Below are positions 13,700-21,255 of a DNA stretch of 28,167 bases, piece after piece. A model generated the notes under the pieces. The model worked only from the letters and a program-made list of their open reading frames with translations. It made no database searches and had not been told where the DNA came from. Position numbers and translations under genes: made by a program. The DNA comes from UBA525 sp964589765 (GTDB lineage Archaea; Nanobdellota; Nanobdellia; Woesearchaeales; UBA525), in assembly GCA_964589765.1 (NCBI GenBank), contig CAZPUM010000017.1, forward strand, positions 1 through 28,167. The letters are read 5' to 3'. Within the stretch, counting starts at the first letter, position 1, and each line of letters begins with the position of its first letter.

Positions 13700-14388
13700 A
13701 GTCCTTTAGGAGGAGGAGGCGGAATCTCATCTGTGGGAATAGGCTCATCCTCTTTTTTCTCTGCCTGCGGAGGTTGAGGCATATCAGGCGATGCAACTCC
13801 AGGCGATGCAACTCCAGGCACAGGTTCCGCTCCAGGAACACCAGGCATACCTGGATGAGGCAACGGCTGGTCAACAATCGGTCGGAACTGTGGTTGAGCA
13901 GACGACTCGAAAGGGTTAGGGTCCTCGCCTTCACTAGGCGCCTCAAAATGAAACTCTGGTTGCTGAACTGCTGGCGCGGGCGGTTGAGAAGGAAAAACCT
14001 TCTGTTCCTGATGCTCTTTGAGCATCTCGTCCTTCGCAGTCTTTATGAACTCCTCAAATGTGGGAAGAACCTCTTTCTGTTCTTTTTCGAACTTTTTCAC
14101 AAGTTCGGCAACAGCAACAATTCCATGGGCGATTTTTGCGTTTTCGGAACGGATTTTCCTCAGTTGTTCCTGATAAGATTCATCATTGAAAGTCTTAACC
14201 ATCTCATCGTTTGCCGACTGAAAAATTCCTATTAATTTCTCTATATTATCGTTAAGTTTGTTCATCGAGTCAAGAAGACCTATGCTCGCCTGTGTGTCCC
14301 CCAAAGGGTTCCTCTTAAGCTTCTCGACCTCATGCCTGAGATACTCTAGTTCATCACTCTGAACAATCTCATAGTTTTCGTCCTTCAA
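13696..14388 (-). CDS. Coiled-coil protein with Pro-rich tail, unknown
   Basis: About 230 residues. The N-terminal two thirds are helical with heptad-like Leu/Ile spacing (LEYLRHEVEKLKR, LDSMNKLNDNIEKLIGIF, LVKKFEKEQKEVL). The last 80 residues are Pro, Glu and Gln rich, with two GVASP units encoded by a 15-bp tandem repeat, and end PPPPPKGL. No membrane segment is seen. The TTG at 14388 is preceded by GAGGTGG; a TTG at 14403 would give a 235-residue form and fits the TATATA box at about 14420-14427 as a near-leaderless start. The start is unresolved. Possibly a scaffold; function unknown. Confidence 0.6.
   Translation of the reverse strand: MKDENYEIVQSDELEYLRHEVEKLKRNPLGDTQASIGLLDSMNKLNDNIEKLIGIFQSANDEMVKTFNDESYQEQLRKIRSENAKIAHGIVAVAELVKKFEKEQKEVLPTFEEFIKTAKDEMLKEHQEQKVFPSQPPAPAVQQPEFHFEAPSEGEDPNPFESSAQPQFRPIVDQPLPHPGMPGVPGAEPVPGVASPGVASPDMPQPPQAEKKEDEPIPTDEIPPPPPKGL
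13786..13815 (-). repeat. 15-bp tandem duplication
   Basis: AGGCGATGCAACTCC occurs twice head to tail and a third copy starts. It adds a second GVASP pentapeptide to the Pro-rich tail without breaking the frame. Confidence 0.8.
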
Positions 14389-14501
14389 ACGCCCACCTCT
14401 CAAACAAAAACTGAGTTCTGAGTATATAAGTATTTCGTCGAGACCACTGTAAAAAAAACAAATCCGAAGCGCTTATATTCAACAAGTATTGAACACATCG
14501 C

Positions 14502-15062
14502 ATGGGGTTGGTGATTACCATTGGTGGAACACCCGGCAGTGGCAAGTCTACAATGGGACGAATGCTAGCCACAAGGTTAAACGTTCCGTTTTTTTCTGCT
14601 GGCGACCTTTTCAGGCAGTATGCCACTGATAGAGGCATGACTGTTGATGAGTTCTGGCTTGCTGTTAAGAAAGATCCCGGACTCTGGGATAGAGAGATAG
14701 ACCCCTACCAGGCATCCCTTCCTGAGAAATACAGCAGTTTCGTAATAGATTCCCGACTAGGGTTCCACTTCATCAAGGGTGCTATTAAACTGTTTTTTCA
14801 AACCGATCTACGCGTAGCAGCTGAAAGAATATACAGGAACCAGAGAACAGAGGAAAGATGGAACTCTATAGATGATGGTGTTGCTGAACTTCAAAAAAGA
14901 ATTTCTCATGAGAGAGAACAGTACAAGAAACTATACAACATAGACCATCACGACAGAAAACAGTACGATTTTGTTCTAGACACGACCGGAATGAACCCTA
15001 TGGAACAACTTACTGCTGTTATCAATTATCTCCGAAAACAAGGTTATGATATTCCTAAATGA
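14502..15062 (+). CDS. cmk: Cytidylate kinase (archaeal type)
   Basis: The 186-residue P-loop kinase phosphorylates CMP and dCMP. The Walker A motif GTPGSGKST spans 9-17. SAGDLFRQYA follows, then the short archaeal NMP-binding segment, VIDSRLGFHF, and RISHEREQYKKLYNID, which is typical of archaeal CMP kinases. The start is an ATG about 27 nt after CTTATATT, so the gene is probably leaderless. It supplies CDP downstream of the pyrimidine genes found at 3340-5497. Confidence 0.9.
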   Translation: MGLVITIGGTPGSGKSTMGRMLATRLNVPFFSAGDLFRQYATDRGMTVDEFWLAVKKDPGLWDREIDPYQASLPEKYSSFVIDSRLGFHFIKGAIKLFFQTDLRVAAERIYRNQRTEERWNSIDDGVAELQKRISHEREQYKKLYNIDHHDRKQYDFVLDTTGMNPMEQLTAVINYLRKQGYDIPK

Positions 15063-15071
15063 TTTGACCAA

Positions 15072-15081
15072 AACTATATAA
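15072..15081 (+). promoter_or_regulatory. TATA box of the FKBP gene
   Basis: AACTATATAA predicts a start near 15102 and a leader of about 58 nt containing GGAGGAG. The promoter may also serve ftsZ-secE-spt5 downstream, since no clear TATA box was seen in the short gaps between them. Confidence 0.5.
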
Positions 15082-15159
15082 AGAACCGGTCTGTCCTTTC
15101 TTTTAGTTCTCAGACGGAAACAAACGACAAGCTAGACCGGAGGAGAATGAGGAATTGAG

Positions 15160-15804
15160 ATGGCAGTACAAAAAGGCGATTTTGTCAAACTAAACTACAC
15201 AGGCAAACTACAAGATGGCACAGTCTTTGACACAACTGACAAAAAGGTTGCTGAAGAGAATAATCTTCAGGGCACTAAAGAGATGGCCCCAGTAACTATC
15301 TGTGTCGGAGAGTCCATGCTCGTGAAAGGGTTGGACAGAGAATTGGAGGGGAAGGAAGGTAAGTTTTCTGTGACCGTCCAACCCGAGGAGGCTTTCGGAA
15401 AGAAAGACGCTAAACTACTCCGAATAATCCCCACCCCACAGCTTCAGAAACAGGGAATCAGACCTTATGTTGGTCTGGAGTTGAATATAGACGGACACTA
15501 CGGTGTCGTTAGACGTTCAGGAGGGGGCAGAACAACTGTTGATTTCAACCATCCTCTGAGCAGTCAAACAGTGACCTACGACGTGGAAATACTCGAAAAA
15601 GTCGAGGACAAGAAAGCGCAGATTGAGTGCATACTAGGAATGGCAGGTCTCCCATACGAAACCATTAAAGTGGAGAGCGACAAAACAGATATCAAACTTA
15701 AACAAATGTTACCACAACCAATACTGGACCAGCTTCAGAACAGGATTGTGGAACTTACAAAAATCAAAACAGTCTCTTTTGAAGCAGGAGAACAAAAACA
15801 ATAA
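15160..15804 (+). CDS. FKBP-type peptidyl-prolyl isomerase, long archaeal form
   Basis: The 214-residue folding catalyst resembles the long archaeal FKBP group. The FKBP core is split: GDFVKLNYTGKLQDGTVFDTT opens the fold, VGESMLVKGLDRELEGK follows near residues 52-68, and an insert-in-flap domain lies roughly at 80-130, before PLSSQTVTYDVEILE closes the fold. A C-terminal domain of about 65 residues follows. It lacks a signal peptide, so it is cytosolic. It sits 24 nt upstream of ftsZ and may be co-transcribed with it. Confidence 0.9.
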   Translation: MAVQKGDFVKLNYTGKLQDGTVFDTTDKKVAEENNLQGTKEMAPVTICVGESMLVKGLDRELEGKEGKFSVTVQPEEAFGKKDAKLLRIIPTPQLQKQGIRPYVGLELNIDGHYGVVRRSGGGRTTVDFNHPLSSQTVTYDVEILEKVEDKKAQIECILGMAGLPYETIKVESDKTDIKLKQMLPQPILDQLQNRIVELTKIKTVSFEAGEQKQ

Positions 15805-15828
15805 AATTGAAGAGTGAGGCGGAGTATA

Positions 15829-16944
15829 ATGATGGACAGCATTATCAACCAGGTACGAGAACAGGAGCACGATGCTCCGCAAAGAAAGGGTAATGCACTT
15901 GACGAGGAGCTAGAGGCTCTCATCAAACAGCAGAAGGCCAAGATTAAGGTTGTCGGATGCGGTGGTGGAGGCAACAACACAATAAACAGGATAGCAGAGG
16001 TCGGAATAGAAGGAGCCCAGACAATCGCGATTAACACAGACGCTCAAGACCTTCTTTACACGACAGCAGACGTCAAAATCCTAATCGGAAAAGACCTGAC
16101 ACGAGGTCTTGGAGCAGGAGCAATCCCTAAGATCGGTGAAGACTCCGCAAAGGAATCTGAACACGAGATTAAGCATGCCTTAGCAGACTCAGATATGGTT
16201 TTCATCACTTGTGGGCTTGGCGGAGGCACAGGTACAGGAAGTGCACCCATAGTTGCAGAACTTGCAAAAAAACAAGGCGCACTAACTATTGGAGTGGTTA
16301 CAATACCTTTCACAATGGAAGGAAACAGAAGATATGATAACGCAATACACGGACTCAAGAGACTCGAGCAATCTGTTGATACACTAATCGTTATACCTAA
16401 CGATAAACTGCTCGAGATAGCCCCAGACCTGCCTATGCACACAGCTTTCAAGGTTGCAGATGAGATTTTAACAAATAGCGTCAAAGGAATTGCAGAACTT
16501 GTTACAAAAACAGGTCTGGTAAACCTTGACTTCGCAGATATCAGAACAGTCATGGGCAACGGAGGCGTTGCCTTAATTGGTGTCGGAGAGTCCGACAGCG
16601 AAAACCGTTCTGTTGAAGCCGTTGAGAAAGCGATAAGCAACCCTTTACTCGATGTTGATATCTCAGGAGCCACAGGAGCACTGATTAATGTTGCTGGAGG
16701 CAACGACATGACTCTTGAGGAGGCTCGAAGTGTTGTAGAGACCATCAGTGTCAAACTGGATGAGGACGCCAGAATTATATGGGGCGCCCAGATTTCTGAT
16801 GACCTTGAGGGAACAATCAGAGCCATGTTAATTGTTACAGGCGTTAAGAGCAAGCAGATTGTTGGACGCTCAACAGAAGAGATTGGAGAATCACAAAAAA
16901 GCAAACAGATAGAGGACGAACTAGGAATAGACTTCGTGAACTGA
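15829..16944 (+). CDS. ftsZ: Cell division protein FtsZ
   Basis: The 371-residue tubulin-like GTPase forms the division ring. GCGGGGNNT at 43-51, NTDAQDL (69-75), the tubulin signature GGGTGTGSAP at 131-140, and the T7-type NLDFADIRTVM (232-242) are all present. The extreme C-terminus is short and ends GIDFVN. The frame extends to a GTG at 15814, but the ATG at 15829 with GAGGCGGAG just upstream is preferred. The order ftsZ-secE-spt5-rplK is conserved in many euryarchaea. Confidence 0.97.
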   Translation: MMDSIINQVREQEHDAPQRKGNALDEELEALIKQQKAKIKVVGCGGGGNNTINRIAEVGIEGAQTIAINTDAQDLLYTTADVKILIGKDLTRGLGAGAIPKIGEDSAKESEHEIKHALADSDMVFITCGLGGGTGTGSAPIVAELAKKQGALTIGVVTIPFTMEGNRRYDNAIHGLKRLEQSVDTLIVIPNDKLLEIAPDLPMHTAFKVADEILTNSVKGIAELVTKTGLVNLDFADIRTVMGNGGVALIGVGESDSENRSVEAVEKAISNPLLDVDISGATGALINVAGGNDMTLEEARSVVETISVKLDEDARIIWGAQISDDLEGTIRAMLIVTGVKSKQIVGRSTEEIGESQKSKQIEDELGIDFVN

Positions 16945-16953
16945 GGTGAGAAA

Positions 16954-17139
16954 ATGCATCAAGAGAGCTTTAAAACAAAGGCCAAACGGTTTATCGGACA
17001 GTGTATCCGCGTCCTTAAAATCACAAGAAAACCAGACAGACAGGAGTTCGTAATGTTAGTAAGGGTTAGTGCTATCGGAATCGCATTCGTAGGCACCATA
17101 GGATTCTTACTTTTCATGGCATGGAACGCAATATTCTAG
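16954..17139 (+). CDS. secE: Protein translocase subunit SecE/Sec61-gamma
   Basis: The 61-residue protein has a basic amphipathic N-terminal helix (RFIGQCIRVLKITRKPDRQEF) followed by one membrane helix (IGIAFVGTIGFLLFMAW). The PDRQEF motif before the helix is the Sec61-gamma signature. It is 9 nt after ftsZ, with AGGTGAGAAAATG as the start context. Confidence 0.93.
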   Translation: MHQESFKTKAKRFIGQCIRVLKITRKPDRQEFVMLVRVSAIGIAFVGTIGFLLFMAWNAIF

Positions 17140-17149
17140 AGGGATTCAA

Positions 17150-17917
17150 ATGACTGAACAAGAAAAGAAAGAGACACCTGAGGAACAACCTCAACCCGAA
17201 ACAACAGAACAGACTGCTGAATCCCCAGCAGAGCCTGAAGCAACAGAGACACAAACAGAGACTCCCACAGAAGAAAAAACTAGAGAGCCCCCTGAAACCA
17301 AACAAGAACCAAAAGAGGATTCTCCTGATGAAGATGAGTACTCAGCGCTTCTTAAAGAATCAGAAACAAAAATCAGGGATGAACCAGATACTGTTGGACC
17401 TGCTGCCTCCACAGATGAGGAAGAGAAACCAAAAGAAGAGAAACCAAAAGAGGAGGAGGTTGAACAGGACACTCACATTTTCGCGCTCAGAACAACCGCA
17501 AACAGAGAGGACCAGGTCCTTGCATTTGTTTCCGCTAACGCGGCAAGAAAGAAACTCCCAGTTTACTCAGTTATCGGCCCTCATGGAATGAGAGGATACA
17601 TATTCGTAGAAGCTGCAGACAGACAATCTGCCGAGCAGGCAGCCACGGGCGTACCTTACGCAAAGGGACTGCTTCCTTCCGAAGTAGATTACAAAGAGAT
17701 TGAACACATGCTCGAACAGGTCAAGAAAGAGATCAATATCCAAAAGAATGACATTGTCGAGATAATCTCAGGACCGTTCAAGCGCGAGCAGGCTAAGATA
17801 TCTCGCGTCGACAAAACCAAAGAAGAGGTTGTTGTTGAACTGCTAGAAGCCGCTGTTCCAATCCCTATCACACTGAAAACAGATGACGTCAAGGTCATCA
17901 GAAGGGAGGACGAGTGA
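17150..17917 (+). CDS. spt5: Transcription elongation factor Spt5 with acidic N-terminal extension
   Basis: Residues 107-255 are the archaeal Spt5/NusG core: an NGN domain (HIFALRTTANREDQVLAF, then GPHGMRGYIFVEAADR), and a KOW domain (NDIVEIISGPFKREQAKISR). This factor binds the RNAP clamp with Spt4 and promotes processivity. Residues 1-106 are almost entirely Glu, Pro, Thr, Lys and Gln, with a duplicated KPKEE unit. Most archaeal Spt5 proteins have about 150 residues and lack this region, which is reminiscent of the acidic N-terminus of eukaryotic Spt5. The ATG is preceded by GAGGGA. The extension continues in the same frame without a break. Confidence 0.95.
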   Translation: MTEQEKKETPEEQPQPETTEQTAESPAEPEATETQTETPTEEKTREPPETKQEPKEDSPDEDEYSALLKESETKIRDEPDTVGPAASTDEEEKPKEEKPKEEEVEQDTHIFALRTTANREDQVLAFVSANAARKKLPVYSVIGPHGMRGYIFVEAADRQSAEQAATGVPYAKGLLPSEVDYKEIEHMLEQVKKEINIQKNDIVEIISGPFKREQAKISRVDKTKEEVVVELLEAAVPIPITLKTDDVKVIRREDE

Positions 17918-17920
17918 TTG

Positions 17921-17927
17921 TTTTTTT
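17921..17927 (+). terminator. T-tract after spt5
   Basis: TTTTTTT directly follows the spt5 stop, just before the TATA box of the uL11 gene. Confidence 0.45.
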
Positions 17928-17935
17928 AACCATTA

Positions 17936-17946
17936 CTTTTAAAAAC
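17936..17946 (+). promoter_or_regulatory. TATA box of the uL11 gene
   Basis: CTTTTAAAAAC about 29 nt before the ATG separates rplK from the spt5 unit and predicts a leaderless or nearly leaderless mRNA. An ATTCTCCGAG near the start site faintly recalls the uS10 element. Confidence 0.45.
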
Positions 17947-17969
17947 AGACTGTAATTCTCCGAGATAAC

Positions 17970-18692
17970 ATGGCAACCGAAACCGTCGAAGCGTTGATTA
18001 ATGGAGGCAAAGCATCTGCAGCTCCGCCTCTTGGCCCCGCACTGGGACCTCTCGGAGTTAATATCGGAGAGGTTATTGCGGAAATCAACAAGAAGACAGC
18101 CGATTTTGCAGGGATGCAAGTCCCCGTTAAAGTCGAGGTTGACACTCAGTCTAAGAAATTTAGCATATCTGTTGGTACCCCCCCTGCAAGCTCCCTCATC
18201 AAAGGAGAGGCAAAGCTCGCAAAGGGAAGCGGACGTGCGGGAGCAGAGATGGTTGCTGACCTGGCAATCGAGCAGATTATCAAGGTTTCCAAGATGAAAG
18301 ATGATGACCTGAAAGGACGAACGCCCAAGGCAAGAGTCAAAGAGGTCATAGGAACCTGCGTTAGCATGGGAATACTCGTAGAGGGAATGACTCCAAAAGA
18401 GGCCCTTAAGGCAGTCGATGAGGGCAAATGGGCTTCAGAGATTGAGTCTGGTAAGACTGAGCTTTCTGCTGAAGAGCAGAAAAAACTTGAGGAAGAGAGA
18501 AAGTCTATGCAGGCAGAATTAGAGAAGAAACACGCAGCCATTATGGGCAAAGCCCAGTCGATTCTGGATGCTGCTAAGACGGCCGGCAAGGATGCAACCA
18601 CCATCCGTAAGGAATTAGAGACTGCTGGAATCCCTGACGACCTCATAGAGCGTATGGCTCCTAAGAAAAGCAGTTCAAGCGATTCTAAGTAA
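17970..18692 (+). CDS. rplK: Ribosomal protein uL11 with C-terminal extension
   Basis: Residues 1-158 are a complete uL11 of the GTPase-associated centre: PPLGPALGPLGVNIGEVIAEIN, KVEVDTQSKKFSISVGTPP, KARVKEVIGTCVSMGILVEG. Residues 160-240 add about 80 residues: a charged helix (SAEEQKKLEEERKSMQAEL), and a helical hairpin (AKTAGKDATTIRKELETAGI), ending in a Ser-rich tail. Archaeal uL11 is usually near 160-170 residues, so the extension is unusual. The ATG sits just downstream of a separate promoter. Confidence 0.96.
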   Translation: MATETVEALINGGKASAAPPLGPALGPLGVNIGEVIAEINKKTADFAGMQVPVKVEVDTQSKKFSISVGTPPASSLIKGEAKLAKGSGRAGAEMVADLAIEQIIKVSKMKDDDLKGRTPKARVKEVIGTCVSMGILVEGMTPKEALKAVDEGKWASEIESGKTELSAEEQKKLEEERKSMQAELEKKHAAIMGKAQSILDAAKTAGKDATTIRKELETAGIPDDLIERMAPKKSSSSDSK

Positions 18693-18723
18693 CTCTTTTA
18701 TACTGATTTGTTTCTGAGCACTC

Positions 18724-19332
18724 ATGCCTAAGAAAGCTAAGAAGAGTTTAAAGAAAAAATCCTCTAAGACAGAGGATTCGATTCTAAAAGAGATTCTCGC
18801 TAACGAAAAGAAGATTCTTGGAAAAGAAGAAGAGCAGTTAAGAGAAGAAAAAAAGGTAGAGTTTGAAGAGGAAGAGCAACTCGCAGAACTGAAAGACCTA
18901 GAGAAAGACCTAAAGAAAGATATCAAGCAGTCAGCACTTGGAAAAATCACTTTCAGAGACTTTACGAAATCACTCATAGGAGCTCTTTTCGGAATTCTGG
19001 GCCATTTCGCATACCATCTTGGTCCAGAGATTGCGGAACACATCAGCATGCCCCGCGCATCATTGCTTTATTTGGCATCATTTTTGGTTGCAGTAATGTT
19101 TGTGTACTTTGCAGGGTTCAGAAAGGTGGACAAAAAGTACATTATGTGGCTACCTGTAAGAGTTATTGTAATCTACGTTACATCTTTAGCAGTCATTGTA
19201 GCAGTTCTTTTCCTGTTCGGAGACCTACACTTCGGCGTACATTGGGAAGAGGCTTTCAAAACAGTAAGCGCTATAAGCCTGCTCGCGGTTCTTGGCGCAT
19301 CAGCAGCAGACTTGATAGGTAAAGAAGAATGA
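18724..19332 (+). CDS. DUF2391-like membrane protein with charged coiled coil
   Basis: The 202-residue protein has a Lys-rich start (KKAKKSLKKKSSK), an acidic coiled coil to about residue 72, then four probable membrane helices. The junction KITFRDFTKSLIGALFGILG resembles the DUF2391 family of small archaeal/bacterial integral membrane proteins. A TTTTATACTG TATA box 25 nt upstream suggests leaderless expression. It overlaps the next gene by 4 nt (ATGA), so the two form an operon. Function unknown. Confidence 0.65.
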   Translation: MPKKAKKSLKKKSSKTEDSILKEILANEKKILGKEEEQLREEKKVEFEEEEQLAELKDLEKDLKKDIKQSALGKITFRDFTKSLIGALFGILGHFAYHLGPEIAEHISMPRASLLYLASFLVAVMFVYFAGFRKVDKKYIMWLPVRVIVIYVTSLAVIVAVLFLFGDLHFGVHWEEAFKTVSAISLLAVLGASAADLIGKEE

Positions 19333-19709
19333 ACACACGACAAAAAGCCAAAAAAACTCTAGAGAGCATAAAGAACATATTCTCACAAAATGTCAAACTC
19401 AGGGAACAGTTCAACACATTTATCGACACAAATAGAACTGAGGAGGCTCACGAGGTGGCCCAAAAAATTATTCACACGTATGAAGTACTTGAAAAACACG
19501 AAAAACTCTTAATCAATCTTGAAGAGAGAGAAGGGCTTAAAGAGTTTGAGACCGCACAAAAGTCACAACTATTTGATTTAGAGCTTCTAGAACGCGCAGT
19601 CAAATACCTAGCAGGCCATCCTGATGAAGAGGCAAAGGTGGAGAAAGAGGTTGAGCCAAAGGAGCGCGATTTCCTATACTCAGTCCGAGAAGAACTAAAA
19701 AAGCTTTGA
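19329..19709 (+). CDS. Helical coiled-coil protein, unknown
   Basis: The 126-residue, strongly charged protein is predicted almost wholly helical (QKAKKTLESIKNIFSQNVKL, EVLEKHEKLLINLEEREGL, LELLERAVKYLAGHP). It is translated from an ATGA overlap with the DUF2391-like membrane gene, which suggests a cytosolic partner for it. I considered PDCD5 because of its size but saw none of its motifs. No family recognised. Confidence 0.6.
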   Translation: MNTRQKAKKTLESIKNIFSQNVKLREQFNTFIDTNRTEEAHEVAQKIIHTYEVLEKHEKLLINLEEREGLKEFETAQKSQLFDLELLERAVKYLAGHPDEEAKVEKEVEPKERDFLYSVREELKKL

Positions 19710-19745
19710 CCAATACCTTTTTAAATAAACTACAGATTCTGCAGA
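19709..19745 (+). promoter_or_regulatory. S19e promoter, near-duplicate of the L15e promoter
   Basis: 37 bp including CCAATACCTTTTTAAAT (BRE plus TATA) and CAGATTCTGCAGA at the expected start site. It matches 22426-22462 at 34 of 37 positions. A related element lies before uS10. Confidence 0.7.
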
Positions 19746-19750
19746 GCAGA

Positions 19751-19772
19751 GGGTCCGTGTAAACGGCTACCC
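19751..19772 (+). other. GNRA-capped hairpin in the S19e leader
   Basis: GGGTCCGT pairs with ACGG-CT-ACCC: an 8-bp stem with a 2-nt bulge and a GTAA (GNRA class) tetraloop. It lies wholly in the inferred 45-nt leader, 18 nt before the ATG, and could bind a ribosomal protein or mask the start region. Confidence 0.55.
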
Positions 19773-19790
19773 ATCCGAGAGGAAAACCCA

Positions 19791-20219
19791 ATGAGATTTG
19801 ATGTACACCCATTTTCGCTCAACCGAGAGTTGGCCAGGGAGCTTAAAGAGAAAAAACTAGTCATAGCTCCAGACTGGGCACCATTCGTAAAGAGCGGTTC
19901 TCACAGAGAGCGAGTGCCACAAGACCCGGACTGGTTCTACCATAGAGCCGCAGCAGTGCTAAGAGCTGTAGCTGTCAAAGGTCCAATAGGCACGAGCAAG
20001 CTACAGGTCCGTTTTGGAGGACGTAAGAACAGAGGCGTTAAGCCTGACAGGTTCAAGGTGGCAAGCTCAAACATCCTAAGAAAATGCCTACAACAGCTTG
20101 AGAAAGCAGGTCTTGTGGGACAAGTTGAGCACGCAGGACACAAGGGAAGGGCCCTTACTAAAAAAGGAAACGACTTTATCAATGATGCAATAAAGCGAGC
20201 CAAAGAGGTGAAAGCATGA
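19791..20219 (+). CDS. rps19e: Ribosomal protein eS19
   Basis: The 142-residue protein is the archaeal/eukaryal S19e of the 30S head. Recognisable segments are PDWAPFVKSGSHRERVPQ, WFYHRAAAVLRAVAVKGPIG, RFGGRKNRGVKPDRF and LEKAGLVGQVEHAGHKGRAL. It heads the S19e-L39e-L31e operon; its stop overlaps the L39e ATG. The leader carries a GNRA hairpin and GAGAGGA near the start. Confidence 0.96.
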   Translation: MRFDVHPFSLNRELARELKEKKLVIAPDWAPFVKSGSHRERVPQDPDWFYHRAAAVLRAVAVKGPIGTSKLQVRFGGRKNRGVKPDRFKVASSNILRKCLQQLEKAGLVGQVEHAGHKGRALTKKGNDFINDAIKRAKEVKA

Positions 20220-20389
20220 GCAGAAGCCTTCACAAAAGCAAAAAGCTCAGGCTCGCCAAACTTGGCAGACAAACCAAGTGGGCACCATTCTGGACCGTTC
20301 TTAAAAAGTACGGAATCGGAAAGAGAGTCCACCCATCGAGGCACACCAGCGTTAAGCGCAGTTGGCGCAGGAACAAGAGTAAGTTGTGA
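20216..20389 (+). CDS. rpl39e: Ribosomal protein eL39
   Basis: A 57-residue basic protein starting MSRSLHKSKKLRLAKLGRQ, with WAPFWTVLKKYGIGKRVHPSR, and ending RRNKSKL. It lines the peptide exit tunnel. Its ATG overlaps the eS19 stop, and its TGA overlaps the in-frame GTG of the L31e reading frame. Confidence 0.93.
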   Translation: MSRSLHKSKKLRLAKLGRQTKWAPFWTVLKKYGIGKRVHPSRHTSVKRSWRRNKSKL

Positions 20390-20394
20390 TTAAA

Positions 20395-20829
20395 ATGGTC
20401 GAAGAGAGAACATATACAGTACCGCTTAGACGCGGGTTTTGGAAGACCCCAAGGTACAAGCGTACAAACAAGGCCGTAAAGACACTCAGAGAGTTCCTTT
20501 CAAAGCATATGAAGACCGTGCCTAAAGATGTCAAGCTCGGACAGCACCTAAACCACTTTTTATGGGAGAATGGAATCAGAAACCCCCCCGCAAAGGTCCA
20601 GGTGGATGTTAAGAAGGACTCAGAAGGGATTGTACGGGCCGAACTTCATGGGATGAAGTATTCAGCTATTGAGGCTCCAAAAGAGCGACAGGAAGCACCT
20701 CAGGGACTAAAAGAGAAGGTTCAGGCAATGGTCGGCGGTAAAGAGGATGACAAACCTGAAGAGTCAGAGGAAGCTCCCGAGCCCAAGGAAAAAGCAGAAT
20801 CACCCAAATCTGAGGAAAAGAAGGCTTAA
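20395..20829 (+). CDS. rpl31e: Ribosomal protein eL31 with acidic/Lys-rich tail
   Basis: Residues 1-90 are eL31, a protein of the exit-tunnel rim: ERTYTVPLRRGFWKTPRYKR, AVKTLREFLSKHMK, and LGQHLNHFLWENGIRNPPAK. Residues 91-144 add a Glu/Lys/Pro-rich tail ending SPKSEEKKA, so the protein is 144 residues versus about 90 in most archaea. The ATG 6 nt after the L39e stop is preferred over a GTG at 20386. A T-rich tract follows. Confidence 0.94.
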   Translation: MVEERTYTVPLRRGFWKTPRYKRTNKAVKTLREFLSKHMKTVPKDVKLGQHLNHFLWENGIRNPPAKVQVDVKKDSEGIVRAELHGMKYSAIEAPKERQEAPQGLKEKVQAMVGGKEDDKPEESEEAPEPKEKAESPKSEEKKA

Positions 20830-20836
20830 AACATTA

Positions 20837-20852
20837 TTTTTTCATTTTTCTT
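20837..20852 (+). terminator. T-rich terminator after eL31
   Basis: TTTTTTCATTTTTCTT begins 8 nt after the stop, ends just before the next TATA box, and fits oligo-T termination. Confidence 0.45.
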
Positions 20853-20859
20853 AACAACT

Positions 20860-20867
20860 TTTATATA
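20860..20867 (+). promoter_or_regulatory. TATA box of the HPF-like gene
   Basis: TTTATATA predicts a start near 20889 and a short leader containing ACGGGG before the GTG at 20910. Confidence 0.5.
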
Positions 20868-20909
20868 GTTACAAGCCTGAAACCCAATAATAGTAACGGG
20901 GTGTACATA

Positions 20910-21197
20910 GTGAGCATCGAATTAGGGGGTAACATAACATTAGTAGGATTCTCTGAAAAAGAGTTCACTGAGCTTATAGTGGTTAAGAAAATGGTAGGAC
21001 AGTATGCCCGTAAACTGTCAGATTCTGTTGGTTTAGACACTCTGAAGGTAACTCACAAAGGTGTGGGGAACAGCAAGTCAGAAGTCAACATACTAGCAAT
21101 CATAGAAGGTAAAGAGTATAATTCTAGCGTTACAGACCCCAACATTTACGTGGCCATAGATACTGCAATGAAAAAAATTGTTAGTCAGGCAAAGTGA
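20910..21197 (+). CDS. Possible ribosome hibernation factor (HPF/S30AE)-like protein
   Basis: A 95-residue protein (GTG start, preceded by ACGGGG; an in-frame GTG at 20901 is an alternative). The order matches the HPF fold: a first strand (NITLVGFSEKEFTEL), a helix with VVKKMVGQYARKLSDSVG, a strand (LDTLKVTHKGV), a strand (SEVNILAIIEGKEYNSSV), and a final helix with DPNIYVAIDTAMKKIVSQ that resembles the D.Y.AID....KL.RQ ending of HPF/RaiA. It lacks the basic residues of many HPFs. It lies between L31e and DUF655, where many archaea encode eIF6. Similarity is by eye; function is inferred. Confidence 0.5.
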   Translation: MSIELGGNITLVGFSEKEFTELIVVKKMVGQYARKLSDSVGLDTLKVTHKGVGNSKSEVNILAIIEGKEYNSSVTDPNIYVAIDTAMKKIVSQAK

Positions 21198-21255
21198 GAA
21201 AAACCTTATATACTTACTAGATAACGCCATAATCATAAAATGGGAGGGATAGCTT

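Noticed and set aside
13774..14235. Plus-strand open frame opposite the coiled-coil protein
   Set aside because: Arg/Leu/Phe-rich shadow of the Pro-rich tail and helices; no start signals.
16056..16904. Long open frame on the minus strand across ftsZ
   Set aside because: Ser/Leu/Ile-rich product typical of an antisense shadow of a strongly coding gene; ftsZ is certain.
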